Assembly (NCBI GenBank): GCA_023954175.1
Contig: JAMLIM010000032.1
Location: forward strand, 1-40,049
Source: Rhizobacter sp.
GTDB taxonomy: Bacteria > Pseudomonadota > Gammaproteobacteria > Burkholderiales > Burkholderiaceae_C
Length of the DNA stretch: 40,049 nt
Direction: 5' to 3'
The notes below the pieces were generated by a model. The model was not told where the DNA came from. It ran no database searches and saw only the letters and a program-made list of their open reading frames with translations. The translations under genes were made by a program, and so were the position numbers. Below are positions 1 to 10,174 of this stretch, in pieces (the first letter of the stretch is position 1; each line of letters opens with the position of its first letter).

Positions 1-467
1 GCCTCGTCTTCGAGACGCTTTCGCACGCCCTTGACGACCAGCTCGCGCTCCGTTGCGAGCATGGCCTGCACGATGCGCTGGGTGACTTCCTCGTTGAACG
101 CGGCCTGCACGATCGGGCTCAGGCGCGCTTCGACGTTGCGGATGTCGACGCCGTTGTTGCGGATGAACTGGCGCGGCTCGGTGACGCGCCACTTGACCAT
201 CCAGTCGATCACGAGGCTCTTCTTCTCCGCGGTGAAGATCGGCTTGCTCTCGGGGCTGTCGAGCGTCTGGATGCGGCGATCCAGGAAGACGACGTTCTGG
301 AACGGCGGCGGCAGCTTGAAATTGAGCCCGGGCTCGGTGATGACGGTCTTGATCTCGCCGAGCGCGAAGATCGCGGCGTACTGACGCTGATCGACGATGA
401 ACATCGTCGAGAAGGCGACCATCAGCGCGATCAGCGCGCCGGCAACAATGATTCCGATTCGATTCAT
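1..467 (-). CDS. hflC: HflC, membrane protease regulator (C-terminus cut by window edge)
   Basis: Partial SPFH/prohibitin-family protein, partner of HflK in the HflKC complex that surrounds and modulates the FtsH protease at the inner membrane. The visible 155 residues start MNRIGIIVAGALIALMVAFS, a single N-terminal membrane anchor with the rest predicted periplasmic. The anchor is followed by the family signature of a VDQRQYAAIFALGEI stretch and a PGLNFKLPPPFQNV stretch, then the start of the SPFH domain. The gene runs off the left edge of the window, so roughly the last half is missing. It begins 23 bases after the hflK stop, consistent with one hflKC transcript. The ATG at 467 is the only reasonable start before the membrane segment. 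Confidence 0.95.
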   Translation of the reverse strand, partial: MNRIGIIVAGALIALMVAFSTMFIVDQRQYAAIFALGEIKTVITEPGLNFKLPPPFQNVVFLDRRIQTLDSPESKPIFTAEKKSLVIDWMVKWRVTEPRQFIRNNGVDIRNVEARLSPIVQAAFNEEVTQRIVQAMLATERELVVKGVRKRLEDE

Positions 468-490
468 GGCGTGGATGTCCTGCGCGTCGA

Positions 491-1810
491 TCAGCGGCCG
501 TCGCGGTCGCGACTGCGCTGCCCGTCGCGCGAGCGGATGTCGATCGCACCGCCGGCGGCAGGCGCCGGCGCTGGCGCCGGTGTGGCGTCGGCTGCGGGCG
601 CGGCGGTCGTCGCGCCGGTTTGCTGCAGGAGCTTGTCAAGCGGCAGATAGAGCAGATTGGAGTTGTTGCGCACGTCCACCATCACCTTGCTCACGTTCGA
701 GAGCACCTGCTGCATGGCGTCGATGTACATGCGGTCGCGCGTGACGGTCGGCGCGCGCCTGTATTCGGCAAGCACGCTGGTGAAGCGCTGCGCATCACCC
801 TGGGCCTGTGCGATGACGCGCGACTTGTAGCCTTCGGCCTCCTCGCTCAGCCGCGCCGCGGCGCCCCGGGCGCGGGGGATCACGTCGTTTGCGTAGGCCT
901 GGCCTTCGTTCTTCAGGCGCTCGCGGTCGGCGCCGGCCTTGAAGGCATCGTCGAACGCGGCCTGCACCTGCTCGGGCGCCTGCACGCTCTGGATGTTGGC
1001 GTTGACGATCAGGATGCCGGCCTTCAGCTGATCGAGTTGCTCCTGGATGGACCTGAGCATGTCCGCGGCGAGCACATCACGCCCGGCATAGAGCACCGAG
1101 TCCATCGTGCTGCGGCCGACGATCGAGCGCACCGCCGACTCGGCCGCGAGCACCACGGCCTCGTCCGGATTGCGGTTCTCGAACAGATAGTCGCGCGCAT
1201 TCGTCAGCCGGTACTGCACGGTGAAGCGGATGTCGACGATGTTCTCGTCCTGCGTCAGCATCGACGATTCGCGCAGGCCGGTCGCCGGCACGACCGTGTT
1301 GCGGCCGATTTCGACGGTGCGCAACTGCGTGAACGGCACGGTTTCGTGTGCCTGGAACGGCGCCGGGAAGCGCCAGTTGAAGCCGGCGCCGACGGTGCCG
1401 GTGTAGCGGCCGAACGAGGTGACCACTGCCTGCTGGCCTTCCTGCACGATGAAGAAGCCGCTGCCGAGCCAGATCAGGAGCACGACGCCGGCGATCAGCC
1501 CGACGCCGATGCCCGCGCTCTTCATGTCGGGCTGGAAATTGCCGCCGCCACCGCCGCCACCGTCACCCCCGCCGCCGCTGGACCGCTGCGACCGCTTGCC
1601 GCCGAACAGGCCGCCGAGCTTGTTGTTGAAATCGCGCCAGAGTTCGTCCAGGTCGGGCGGGCCGTCGCCTCGACCGGTGTTGAAGATGCGGTTGTGCATG
1701 CGCCGCGCCCACCCCGCGACGAGCGCGCGCGTCGCCCGGGCGAGCGCTGTCCAGGGTCCCGGAGCTACCGGCAGGGCCGGCAAGGCCGGGGAAGGTGAAC
1801 TCATGCTCAT
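491..1810 (-). CDS. hflK: HflK, FtsH protease activity modulator
   Basis: SPFH-domain inner-membrane protein that pairs with HflC around FtsH. The 439 residues show a DLDELWRDFNNKLGGLFG motif (about residues 53-70) that is typical of HflK, a glycine-rich low-complexity stretch (about 78-91), one membrane segment (about 101-124), and a long SPFH/band-7 domain. The tail is rich in Ala and Pro. The start ATG at 1810 overlaps the hflX stop (ATGA), suggesting coupled translation; the 50-residue piece before the DLDEL motif is longer than in many relatives, so an internal ATG (for example at residue 38, just before NRIFNTGRGDG) is possible. Function is inferred from strong family resemblance and from position beside hflX and hflC. 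Confidence 0.95.
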   Translation of the reverse strand: MSMSSPSPALPALPVAPGPWTALARATRALVAGWARRMHNRIFNTGRGDGPPDLDELWRDFNNKLGGLFGGKRSQRSSGGGGDGGGGGGGNFQPDMKSAGIGVGLIAGVVLLIWLGSGFFIVQEGQQAVVTSFGRYTGTVGAGFNWRFPAPFQAHETVPFTQLRTVEIGRNTVVPATGLRESSMLTQDENIVDIRFTVQYRLTNARDYLFENRNPDEAVVLAAESAVRSIVGRSTMDSVLYAGRDVLAADMLRSIQEQLDQLKAGILIVNANIQSVQAPEQVQAAFDDAFKAGADRERLKNEGQAYANDVIPRARGAAARLSEEAEGYKSRVIAQAQGDAQRFTSVLAEYRRAPTVTRDRMYIDAMQQVLSNVSKVMVDVRNNSNLLYLPLDKLLQQTGATTAAPAADATPAPAPAPAAGGAIDIRSRDGQRSRDRDGR

Positions 1811-3078
1811 GCTTGTGTTTGAAGTAGGCGCGCCGGCGGATTGTCCACGATGGGCGACGTGGCGCCGTCGACTCCTTCAGATAGGGCCGATTCCGAAACG
1901 TTCAAGGTATCGAGCGCCGCGCCGGCGACGATGGCGGCCAGCAACGCGCGCAGCGTGTCGAGCCCTTCGCCGTCGCGCGCGCTGACGAACACGCGCGGCA
2001 TCCGCACGCCGCCCTCCACCTCCACCGCGTCGCTCGCGTTGCGCGGCCGCTGCGTCGGCTCGAGGTTGTCGAGCTTGTTGAAGACGAGCACCTGCGGCAC
2101 GCGATCGGCGCCGATCTCGCGCAGCACGCGCTGCACCTCGGCGATCTGCTCGTCGCGCTGCGGGCTCGACGCATCGACCACGTGCAGCAGCAGATCGGCG
2201 TCGGCCGCCTCCTGCAGCGTCGCCTCGAAGGCTTCGACGAGCTTGTGCGGCAGGTCGCGGATGAAGCCGACCGTGTCCGACAGGCTCACCGAGCGCGCCG
2301 CGCCTTCGATGTAGAGCGCGCGCGTGGTCGTGTCGAGCGTCGCGAACAACTGGTCGGCGGCATAGGCGCCGGCCTTGACGAGCGCATTGAACAGCGTCGA
2401 CTTGCCGGCATTCGTGTAGCCGACGAGCGAAATCCGGAACGCCCCGTTGCGCTCGCGCGCCTTGCGCTGCGTGCCGCGCTGGCGCTTGACCTTCTCGAGC
2501 CGCTCTTTCACCGACTTGATGCGGCTGCCGATCATGCGTCGGTCGAGTTCGATCTGCGCCTCGCCCGGCCCGCCGCGCGCGCCGATGCCGCCGCGCTGGC
2601 GCTCGAGGTGGCTCCAGCGCCGCACGAGGCGGGTCGAGAGGTACTGCAGCCGCGCGAGCTCGACCTGCAGTTTGCCCTCGTGGCTTTGCGCGCGTTCGCC
2701 GAAGATCTCGAGGATCAGCATCGTGCGATCGGCGACGGCGACGCCGAGGTGGCGCTCGAGGTTGCGTTGCTGCGCCGCCGAGAGCGCCTGGTCGAACAGC
2801 ACGGCTTCGGCGCCGTGGCCGAGCACGAGCGCCTTGATCTCGTCGGCCTTGCCGGAGCCGATGAAGAGCGCGGCGTCGGGCGCCTTGCGGCGGCAGATGA
2901 CGCGCTCGACGACTTCGTCGCCCGCCGATTCGGCGAGCTGCGCCAGCTCGTCGAGCGAATCGTCGAAGCCCGCGACGCCGAGATCGACGCCGACCAGGAT
3001 CGCGCGTGCACGCGCACCGGCAGGGGGCGCTTCGATCGAAGAGGCCGCGTCGGCGCGGCGCGTGGTTTGTGGTTTCAG
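1807..3078 (-). CDS. hflX: HflX, ribosome-associated GTPase, apparently starting at CTG
   Basis: Ribosome-binding GTPase of the Obg-HflX group, known to split or rescue stalled 50S/70S ribosomes. Visible motifs are G1 ([12 protein letters not shown]), the G3-containing [10 protein letters not shown], and G4 NKLD, preceded by the HflX-type N-terminal domain ([38 protein letters not shown]) and an Arg/Lys-rich helical region. No ATG, GTG or TTG exists in frame ahead of the conserved N-terminal domain; the first GTG (2826) would delete about 84 residues. A CTG at 3078-3076 overlaps the hfq TGA as CTGA, matches the coupling style of neighbouring genes, and gives 423 residues, close to E. coli HflX. 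I therefore set the start there; the start codon itself is an inference. Confidence 0.88.
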   Translation of the reverse strand: MKPQTTRRADAASSIEAPPAGARARAILVGVDLGVAGFDDSLDELAQLAESAGDEVVERVICRRKAPDAALFIGSGKADEIKALVLGHGAEAVLFDQALSAAQQRNLERHLGVAVADRTMLILEIFGERAQSHEGKLQVELARLQYLSTRLVRRWSHLERQRGGIGARGGPGEAQIELDRRMIGSRIKSVKERLEKVKRQRGTQRKARERNGAFRISLVGYTNAGKSTLFNALVKAGAYAADQLFATLDTTTRALYIEGAARSVSLSDTVGFIRDLPHKLVEAFEATLQEAADADLLLHVVDASSPQRDEQIAEVQRVLREIGADRVPQVLVFNKLDNLEPTQRPRNASDAVEVEGGVRMPRVFVSARDGEGLDTLRALLAAIVAGAALDTLNVSESALSEGVDGATSPIVDNPPARLLQTQA

Positions 3079-3317
3079 GTCGTTTCGGGCGTTTCGGCCG
3101 TCTGGAAATTCACGGCGCGGCCGGGCACGACGGTCGAGATCGCATGCTTGTAGACCATCTGCGTCACGGTATTGCGCAGCAGGACCACGTACTGGTCGAA
3201 CGAATCGATGTGGCCCTGCAGCTTGATGCCGTTGACGAGGTAGATCGAGACCGGCACATGCTCCTTGCGAAGGAGGTTCAGGAACGGGTCCTGCAGCAGC
3301 TGACCTTTGTTGCTCAC
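3075..3317 (-). CDS. hfq: Hfq RNA chaperone
   Basis: Sm-like hexameric RNA chaperone that pairs small RNAs with mRNAs. The 80-residue product begins [19 protein letters not shown], followed by the Sm1 motif ([20 protein letters not shown]) and the Sm2 YKHAIST motif, then a short acidic tail. The start is a GTG at 3317, chosen because the universal Hfq N-terminus begins there and a GGAG ribosome-binding site precedes it; a longer ATG start at 3353 would add 12 residues foreign to the family. It lies 79 bases downstream of der and its stop overlaps the proposed hflX start, reproducing the conserved hfq-hflX-hflK-hflC order. Confidence 0.97.
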   Translation of the reverse strand: MSNKGQLLQDPFLNLLRKEHVPVSIYLVNGIKLQGHIDSFDQYVVLLRNTVTQMVYKHAISTVVPGRAVNFQTAETPETT

Positions 3318-3396
3318 GATATGCTCCGTGATGAGTTGAGAACGACCTTGCACGTTAACACAGCACCTCGCGCAACGACGCCCGCGCGGACCCGGC

Positions 3397-4728
3397 TCAG
3401 CCCCGCTCCTTGAACGGGTTCTTCGAGGAGCGCATCTCGATGCGCAGCGGCGTGCCGACCAGCTTGAAGTGGGCCCGGAAGCGCCCCTCGAGGTAGCGCT
3501 TGTAGACGTCCGTCACATGCTCGAGCGAGTTGCCGTGGATCACGATCAGCGGCGGCCGCATGCCGCCCTGGTGCGCATAGCGCAGCTTGGGCCGGAACGC
3601 CCCTGCGCGCTTGGGCGCCTGGTGCTCGACCGCCTCCTGCAGCAGCCGGGTGAGCACCGGCGTGCTCATCTTCTTCACCGCCGAGGCGTGCGCATCGGCG
3701 ATCGCCTTCCACACCGGCGCGAGGCCCTGGCGCTTGAGCGCCGAGATGTGCGCGAGCGGTGCGAACTTCAGGAACGCGAGGCGCTGCTCGATCGAGCGCT
3801 GCAGCATCTCGCGCTGGTAGGCGTCGACCGCGTCCCATTTGTTGACCGCGAGCACGACCGCGCGGCCGCTTTCCAGGATGTAGCCGGCGATGTGCGCGTC
3901 CTGGTCCGTCACGCCCTGCGTCGCGTCGAGCAGCAGCAGCACGACGTCGGCGTCGGCGATCGCCTGCAGCGTCTTCACGACAGAGAACTTCTCGACCGCC
4001 TCGAACACCTTGCCCTTGCGCCGCAGGCCGGCGGTGTCGATCAGCTCGAACTTCTGCCCGTTGCGCTCGAACGGCACGCTGATCGCGTCGCGCGTGGTGC
4101 CCGGCTGGTCGAATGCGATCAGGCGCTCCTCGCCGAGCCAGGTGTTGATCAGCGTCGACTTGCCGACATTGGGCCGCCCGGCGACGGCGAGCTTGATCGG
4201 CGCGCCGTCGGGCGTGGGTTCGATCTCGGCGTCGGGCTCGAAGCCCGCGAGCACGGCATCGAGCAGGCTGCGGATGCCCTGCCCGTGCGCCGCCGAGACC
4301 GGATGCGGCTCGCCGATGCCGAGTTCGTGGAATTCGCCGAGCAGCGGCGAATCGACCATGCCCTCGGCCTTGTTGACGGCGAGGAACACCTTCTTGCTGA
4401 CCGAACGCAGGTAGCGCGCGATGTCGGCGTCCTGCCCCGACAGGCCGCTGCGAATGTCGACGACGAAGATCACCGCGTCGGCTTCCGCCACCGCCTGGCG
4501 CGTCTGGCGCGCCATCTCCTTGACGATGCCGCTCGTGCTGTCGGGCTCGAAGCCGCCGGTGTCGACGACGATGAACTCGCGGTCGCCGAGCCGCCCGTCG
4601 CCGTAGTGGCGATCGCGCGTCAGGCCGGCGAAGTCGGCGACGATCGCGTCGCGGCTTTTCGTCATGCGATTGAAAAGCGTCGACTTGCCGACGTTGGGCC
4701 GGCCGACGATGGCGATGACGGGTTTCAT
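3397..4728 (-). CDS. der: Der (EngA), double-domain ribosome assembly GTPase
   Basis: Essential GTPase needed for 50S subunit maturation. The 443 residues carry two complete G domains in tandem: the first starts almost at the N-terminus ([20 protein letters not shown]) with NKAE as G4, the second has [14 protein letters not shown] and NKWD. A KH-like RNA-binding domain ends the protein ([20 protein letters not shown]). The ATG at 4728 is preferred over an upstream in-frame start at 4776, since the extra residues would precede the first P-loop strand and are Arg/Pro-rich like spacer DNA. It follows bamB after a 103-base spacer that holds two hairpins. Confidence 0.97.
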   Translation of the reverse strand: MKPVIAIVGRPNVGKSTLFNRMTKSRDAIVADFAGLTRDRHYGDGRLGDREFIVVDTGGFEPDSTSGIVKEMARQTRQAVAEADAVIFVVDIRSGLSGQDADIARYLRSVSKKVFLAVNKAEGMVDSPLLGEFHELGIGEPHPVSAAHGQGIRSLLDAVLAGFEPDAEIEPTPDGAPIKLAVAGRPNVGKSTLINTWLGEERLIAFDQPGTTRDAISVPFERNGQKFELIDTAGLRRKGKVFEAVEKFSVVKTLQAIADADVVLLLLDATQGVTDQDAHIAGYILESGRAVVLAVNKWDAVDAYQREMLQRSIEQRLAFLKFAPLAHISALKRQGLAPVWKAIADAHASAVKKMSTPVLTRLLQEAVEHQAPKRAGAFRPKLRYAHQGGMRPPLIVIHGNSLEHVTDVYKRYLEGRFRAHFKLVGTPLRIEMRSSKNPFKERG

Positions 4729-4768
4729 GCTCCGACCTGGCCTGCAGGGTGGTCTGCGTCCGGCCTCG

Positions 4769-4827
4769 GCCCGCAAGCGGGCAGGGCTCCCCCTCGGGGG
4801 GACGCGAACGCAGCGCGCTTGGGGGCG
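4769..4827. repeat. Two adjacent hairpins in the bamB-der spacer, REP-like
   Basis: The spacer contains a perfect 6-bp stem with a 2-base loop (GCCCGC at 4769-4774, GCGGGC at 4777-4782). Right after it comes a C5-TC-G5 hairpin (4789-4800), followed by GACGCGAACGCAGCGCGC and a G-rich end near 4827. From memory, blocks of this general design (C-run/G-run hairpin followed by an ACGCGAACGCAG-type segment and a G-run) recur between genes in many Burkholderiales genomes. No T-run follows on either strand, so it is not a classic terminator. A genome-wide copy count would settle whether it is a true dispersed repeat. Confidence 0.5.
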
Positions 4828-4831
4828 GTCT

Positions 4832-5971
4832 TCACTCCGGTCTGAACGCGAACAGGCCGCCGCTTCGGGTCACGACGAGCATGGTCTTGTCCGACAGGGC
4901 CGGCGCAGTGGTGATCGCGCTGGCGTCCGTCGTCAGGCGCAGCAGCGGCGAGCCGTCTTCGCGCGCCAGGAAGTGCAAGTTGCCCTCGAGGTCGCCGAAG
5001 ACCGCCGTGCGGCCCACCAGCAGCGGCGCGCTCAGTTCGCGGTAGAGCAGTTTGTCGTTGGTCCAGACGACGTCGCCCGTCGTCGCGTTCCAGGCGGTGA
5101 TGCGGTCGGAACCGTCGGCACCGACGACGACCTGCCCATCGCCCGCAATGCCCTGGTTGCCGCCGACATTGCGCGTCCAGACGATCGTGCCGCGATCGGC
5201 GTTGACGCAGCCGACGGCGTTCTGGAAGGCCCGCGCGCAGACGACGTTGCCGACGCGCGAAATCGGCGCCAGCAGGTCCGACAGGCGCTCGACCTCGTTC
5301 GCGCCGCGCGGCGTCGCCACCGCGACTTCCCAGCGCATCGTGCCGTGCAGGGGATCGACACCCGCGAGCTTGGGGCCCTGGCCGGCGAGCAGGGTGTCCT
5401 TGAAGCTCGCGAGCACGCCGGCCTTGGCCAGCGTCAGCGGATCGCTGGGCCGGCGCAGCACCCACAGGCTGCGACCATCCAGCACATCGAAGGCCGCGAC
5501 GACGCGGTCGACGCTCATCACGAAGACGCGTTCGCCGGCCACGAGCGGCGCGGTGGCGACACGTGCACCGAGACGCACGCGCCAGATGACGCGCCCGGCG
5601 TCGATGACGACCAGCTCGTTGCTGCGCGTCACGACCGCGGCATAGCGGCCGTCGCTGCCGACGCCGGCGCTGATCTGCCCGTCCACGTTCGCGCGCCAGA
5701 GCTCGCTCCCGGAATCGGCCTGCAAGGCGATCACCGTGCCGTCGGAGCTCGCGACGGTGAAGACGCCGCCGCTCGATGCGGTGTTGTTGACGGCCACCTG
5801 CAGATCGAACTCGACCTTGCCGATGCGCTGGCTCCAGACCTGACGCCCGCCGATCTGCGGCGTCAGCGGCTCGAGCGGCGTCGGCTTGGGCTTGGGCGTT
5901 CCCGAGCAGGCCACGAGCGTCGCCGCGAAGGCGAGCGCAAGCCAGCCGGCGGCGCGGCGCCACGAGTTCAC
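4832..5971 (-). CDS. bamB: BamB, outer-membrane protein assembly lipoprotein
   Basis: Lipoprotein of the BAM complex, an eight-bladed PQQ-type beta-propeller that helps BamA insert beta-barrels in the outer membrane. The 379 residues begin with a lipoprotein signal peptide ending in a lipobox (TLVAC, Cys about residue 22). They continue with repeated propeller motifs such as [33 protein letters not shown] and [16 protein letters not shown]. The GTG start at 5971 overlaps the stop of the upstream TPR gene (GTGA), which argues for coupling and places the signal peptide exactly at the N-terminus. The neighbouring yfgM-like gene encodes another envelope protein, the common arrangement next to der. 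Confidence 0.95.
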   Translation of the reverse strand: MNSWRRAAGWLALAFAATLVACSGTPKPKPTPLEPLTPQIGGRQVWSQRIGKVEFDLQVAVNNTASSGGVFTVASSDGTVIALQADSGSELWRANVDGQISAGVGSDGRYAAVVTRSNELVVIDAGRVIWRVRLGARVATAPLVAGERVFVMSVDRVVAAFDVLDGRSLWVLRRPSDPLTLAKAGVLASFKDTLLAGQGPKLAGVDPLHGTMRWEVAVATPRGANEVERLSDLLAPISRVGNVVCARAFQNAVGCVNADRGTIVWTRNVGGNQGIAGDGQVVVGADGSDRITAWNATTGDVVWTNDKLLYRELSAPLLVGRTAVFGDLEGNLHFLAREDGSPLLRLTTDASAITTAPALSDKTMLVVTRSGGLFAFRPE

Positions 5972-6654
5972 TTGGCCACCTCTCCCGCAGCACCTGGCAG
6001 CGGCGCCGGCGCTTCGGGCGCGGCGCCGAGCGCGGTCAGCTTGGCATCGATCAGGCGGCGGTACTCGAGGCCCGGGTCCATCGCCTTCCAGGCGCGCAGA
6101 TAGGCGGCCTTGGCGTCGTCGGTCTTGCCCTGGGCGAGCAGGATGTCGCCGCGCCGGTCCGCCGCCAGCGCCTCGAACGCCTTCGCGCTGACGGCATCGA
6201 CCTGCTTGAGGGCCTCGTCGTACTTCTTCTCGTCGAGCAGGATGCCCGCCAGGCGCAAGCGCGCGATCGCCTGGTATTCGGGCTGCGCGGCCTTTTCCGC
6301 GACCCACTCGAGCGAGCCGCGCGCCTTGTCGATCTGCCCCTTGTCGAACTGCGTCTTCGCCGTCAACAGCCCCGCCTGCTCGGCGTACGCGGTACCGGGG
6401 TAGCGGTCCTTCAGATCGCCGAAGATGCGCGCCGCGCGATCGGCGTCACCGACCTGCGCGGCCTGCTCGAGCTGGTCGTACATGGCGCCGGCGTTCGCCG
6501 CCTGGTTGCGCTGCCACAGGTTCCAGCCGTTCCACGCCGCATAGCTGCCGAGCACGGCGATCAGCGTCCAGGTGATGAGGTTGCCGTAGCGCTTCCAGAA
6601 GGCCTTGAGCTGGTCGAGCTGTTCCTGTTCTTCGAGGTCGAGATGGGTGGCCAT
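5968..6654 (-). CDS. yfgM: YfgM-like TPR membrane protein (SecYEG-associated)
   Basis: Single-pass inner-membrane protein of the TPR_21/YfgM family, an ancillary SecYEG partner that links translocation to periplasmic chaperones in E. coli. The 228 residues have a cytoplasmic N-terminus (MATHLDLEEQEQLDQLKAFW), one membrane helix (about 26-45, LITWTLIAVLGSYAAWNGW), and a periplasmic helical region with tetratricopeptide-type repeats (AGLLTAKTQFDKGQIDKARGS and the following pairs). The LDLEEQEQLDQLKAFWKRYG start is the family hallmark. It lies between hisS (33 bases upstream) and bamB (overlapping), as in many gamma- and betaproteobacteria. The family is clear; the detailed partner in this organism is inferred. 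Confidence 0.93.
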   Translation of the reverse strand: MATHLDLEEQEQLDQLKAFWKRYGNLITWTLIAVLGSYAAWNGWNLWQRNQAANAGAMYDQLEQAAQVGDADRAARIFGDLKDRYPGTAYAEQAGLLTAKTQFDKGQIDKARGSLEWVAEKAAQPEYQAIARLRLAGILLDEKKYDEALKQVDAVSAKAFEALAADRRGDILLAQGKTDDAKAAYLRAWKAMDPGLEYRRLIDAKLTALGAAPEAPAPLPGAAGEVAK

Positions 6655-6687
6655 GGGGTACGGGGCGTGCTTTGGGCGAAGCTGCGA

Positions 6688-7986
6688 TTATGCGTTGCGC
6701 AGCGTCGGGCCCCAGTCGGCGACGCCCGCCAGGGGCAGGTTGCGTTGCGCCGCGCCGGGCTCGCGCAGCGGCTTGAGCGCGACCTCGCCGCGTGCCACCT
6801 CGTCGCGGCCAAAGACGAGCGCGAAGCGCGCGCCGCTTGCATCCGCGCGCTTGAACTGCGCCTTCATGCTGTGGCCGCCGGCATGCATCAGCACGCTCAC
6901 GCCGGCTTCGCGCAGCGCCTCGATCGCGACCATCGCCGGCGCAAGCAGATCGGCCTCCGGCAGCACGGCGTAGGCGATCGGCGCCTCGGGCGGCGGCGCG
7001 ACGCCGGCTTCGGCCAGCAGCAGGAGCAGGCGCTCGAGCCCGATCGCGAAACCGACACCGGGCGCCGGCTTGCCGCCGAGCTGCTCGACGAGCGTGTCGT
7101 AGCGCCCGCCGCCGCAGACCGTGCCCTGCGCGCCGAGACGGTCGGTGGTCCACTCGAACACCGTCAGGTTGTAGTAGTCCATGCCGCGCACGAGGCGCGG
7201 ATTGATGCGGTAGGCGAGACCCGCGGCATCGAGCACGTCGCGCACGCCCTGCAGGTGCGCAAGCGATTCGGGCCCGAGGAAGTCGATCAGCCTGGGCGCT
7301 GCCTCGACGATCGCCTGCATCGCCGGATGCTTGCTGTCGAGGATGCGCAGCGGGTTCGTGTGCAGGCGGCGGCGGCCGTCTTCGTCGAGCGCTTCGGCGT
7401 GCGCCTCGAAGTGGGCGACGAGCGCGTCGCGGTGCGCACGGCGCTCGTCGATCTGGCCGAGGCTGTTGAGCTCGAGCCGTACATCGCGGCCCTCGACGAG
7501 GCCGAGCTCGCGCCAGAGCGTGCGGCACATCAGGATCAGCTCGGCGTCCACGTCCGGCCCGGCGAAGCCCATCGCCTCGGCGCCGAACTGGTGGAACTGG
7601 CGATAGCGGCCCTTCTGCGGCCGCTCGTGGCGGAACATCGCGCCGATGTACCAGAGCCGCTTGCCGCCGTCGTAGAGCAGGTTGTGCTCGGTGATCGCGC
7701 GCACCACGCCGGCGGTGTTCTCGGGCCGCAGCGTGAGGGCGTCGCCATTCATCGAATCGGTGAACGAATACATCTCCTTCTCGACGATGTCGGTCACCTC
7801 GCCGAGCCCGCGCACGAAGAGCGCCGTCGGCTCGACGATCGGGGTGCGGATGTTGGCGTAGCCGTAGCGCGCCATCAGGTCACGCAGCGTGCCTTCGAGC
7901 CACTCCCAGCGCGCCGAGTCGGGGGGCAGGATGTCGTTCATGCCCTTGACGGCTTGCAGCGCGGCGGGGCGGGAGGCTGGGGGCAT
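6688..7986 (-). CDS. hisS: Histidyl-tRNA synthetase
   Basis: Class II aminoacyl-tRNA synthetase charging tRNA-His. The 432 residues contain the family start ([20 protein letters not shown]), motif 1 region, motif 2 ([19 protein letters not shown]), the histidine-binding signature ([18 protein letters not shown]), motif 3 ([16 protein letters not shown]) and a C-terminal anticodon-binding domain ([20 protein letters not shown]). The length is normal for bacterial HisRS (around 425). The 194-base leader upstream holds inverted and direct repeats listed separately; no obvious T-box or attenuator leader peptide is visible, as expected for this group. Confidence 0.97.
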   Translation of the reverse strand: MPPASRPAALQAVKGMNDILPPDSARWEWLEGTLRDLMARYGYANIRTPIVEPTALFVRGLGEVTDIVEKEMYSFTDSMNGDALTLRPENTAGVVRAITEHNLLYDGGKRLWYIGAMFRHERPQKGRYRQFHQFGAEAMGFAGPDVDAELILMCRTLWRELGLVEGRDVRLELNSLGQIDERRAHRDALVAHFEAHAEALDEDGRRRLHTNPLRILDSKHPAMQAIVEAAPRLIDFLGPESLAHLQGVRDVLDAAGLAYRINPRLVRGMDYYNLTVFEWTTDRLGAQGTVCGGGRYDTLVEQLGGKPAPGVGFAIGLERLLLLLAEAGVAPPPEAPIAYAVLPEADLLAPAMVAIEALREAGVSVLMHAGGHSMKAQFKRADASGARFALVFGRDEVARGEVALKPLREPGAAQRNLPLAGVADWGPTLRNA

Positions 7987-8012
7987 GGCGGCGGCGATCG
8001 GCGGGTCGGAAA

Positions 8013-8048
8013 GACGCCATTATCGAGGCGTCAAGCGAGGCGCCTCGC
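8013..8048. repeat. Stem-loop and 14-base palindrome upstream of hisS
   Basis: Two dyads stand side by side in the hisS leader. GACGCC (8013-8018) pairs with GGCGTC (8027-8032) around an 8-base A/T-containing loop, and GCGAGGCGCCTCGC (8035-8048) is a perfect palindrome. Together they begin 26 bases before the hisS ATG. They could be an mRNA leader structure or a protein-binding site; no T-run follows, so a terminator is unlikely. Confidence 0.45.
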
Positions 8049-8080
8049 AGCGGCGCGCGACGCGGTGATCACGGCCACCT

Positions 8081-8120
8081 GTTCATGCCCGCGCACGCGC
8101 GTTCATGCGCGCGCAAGCGA
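8081..8120. repeat. 20-base tandem duplication, 17 of 20 positions identical
   Basis: Positions 8081-8100 and 8101-8120 are two copies of a 20-base unit beginning GTTCATGC and continuing in alternating G/C. They differ at unit positions 9, 16 and 20. The repeat lies in the non-coding space between hisS and the next minus-strand gene, upstream of hisS. Function unknown; it may simply be replication slippage. Confidence 0.7.
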
Positions 8121-8180
8121 CGGCGGCTGAATCAGGATGCAATCAAGGGGCGACGGCTGTCGCCGGCGCAGCGGCGCGGA

Positions 8181-8756
8181 TCAGCCCGGCGGCGCGTGCA
8201 GGAAGAGCGACGCGAACTCGGCGGCGGCGCTGCTGCCGCGCGCGGTCTGCAGCAAGCGCTGGCCGAGCTCGAGCGCGGCGCGCTGCTCGTCCCAGGTGCG
8301 CGCCTTCTCGATGCGCAGCGAGACCGGCTCGGCGACCGGCCCGAGGCGGTCCGTCAGGTGCCGCACCGCCAGACGGCGTCGCTCGGCAAGGCCTGCGGGG
8401 CTCGCGCCCCCTGGTGCGCCCGCTACGGCCGCTGCGGGTGCCGCGACCGCGGGGGCAGCCATCGCCGGCGCCGCCGATGCCGGTGCGGCGGCACGCGCCG
8501 GGCCGGCGACGGAGGCCTGCACCGGTGGCGGACTCGCGCCGACAGGCGCGGCGCCCGCCGACACCTCGATGTAGCCGCCTTCGATCAACGCGAGCAAGGT
8601 CGCGTCGGCGTCGACCTGGATCAGCGAGCGCAGTTCGTCGTCGTTGCGCCGACCATCGACCAGGATGAGCACGGTGCGCAGCCGCGGATGGAGCCGGTTC
8701 ACCCGCGTCTCGATCTCGAGTTGACCCTTCGCGCTCTTTCGATAGACAGTGACCAT
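8181..8756 (-). CDS. Conserved hypothetical protein, Ala/Pro-linker, two-part
   Basis: I do not recognise a named function. The 191 residues fall into three parts: a compact N-terminal segment (about 1-66, MVTVYRKSAKGQLEIETRVN through LIEGGYIEV) whose helix/strand pattern resembles a small winged-helix module; a long Ala/Pro/Gly linker (about 67-125); and a C-terminal charged helical part (LAERRRLAVRHLTDRLGPVAEP onwards) ending in APPG. There is no signal peptide or membrane helix, so it is probably cytoplasmic. Proteins with a similar start occur in Burkholderiales, as far as I recall. It sits alone between ispG and hisS with spacers of 128 and 194 bases, so it is likely transcribed separately. 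Codon use matches the neighbours. Confidence 0.8.
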   Translation of the reverse strand: MVTVYRKSAKGQLEIETRVNRLHPRLRTVLILVDGRRNDDELRSLIQVDADATLLALIEGGYIEVSAGAAPVGASPPPVQASVAGPARAAAPASAAPAMAAPAVAAPAAAVAGAPGGASPAGLAERRRLAVRHLTDRLGPVAEPVSLRIEKARTWDEQRAALELGQRLLQTARGSSAAAEFASLFLHAPPG

Positions 8757-8884
8757 GTGTGCGTTGTCGCCCGCTTGCGGCAGAGCTTTAGCTTAGCCGG
8801 GTCCGGCGCCCCAGGTGGCGGGGAAAGCCCTTCGGGCGTGGACTCTGCACGGCAGATTGCGGCGCGCCACTCCGCAGTTAGGCC

Positions 8885-10168
<1,284 letters not shown>

Positions 10169-10174
10169 GAACTT

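Noticed and set aside
620-1798. Long plus-strand frame opposite hflK
   Set aside because: Antisense to a clear HflK gene; such shadow frames are normal in G+C-rich DNA and this one is His/Arg-rich with no family match.
8824-8840. GCCC-GAA-GGGC hairpin with short T-run after ispG
   Set aside because: Only four base pairs and three T residues; too weak to call a terminator.
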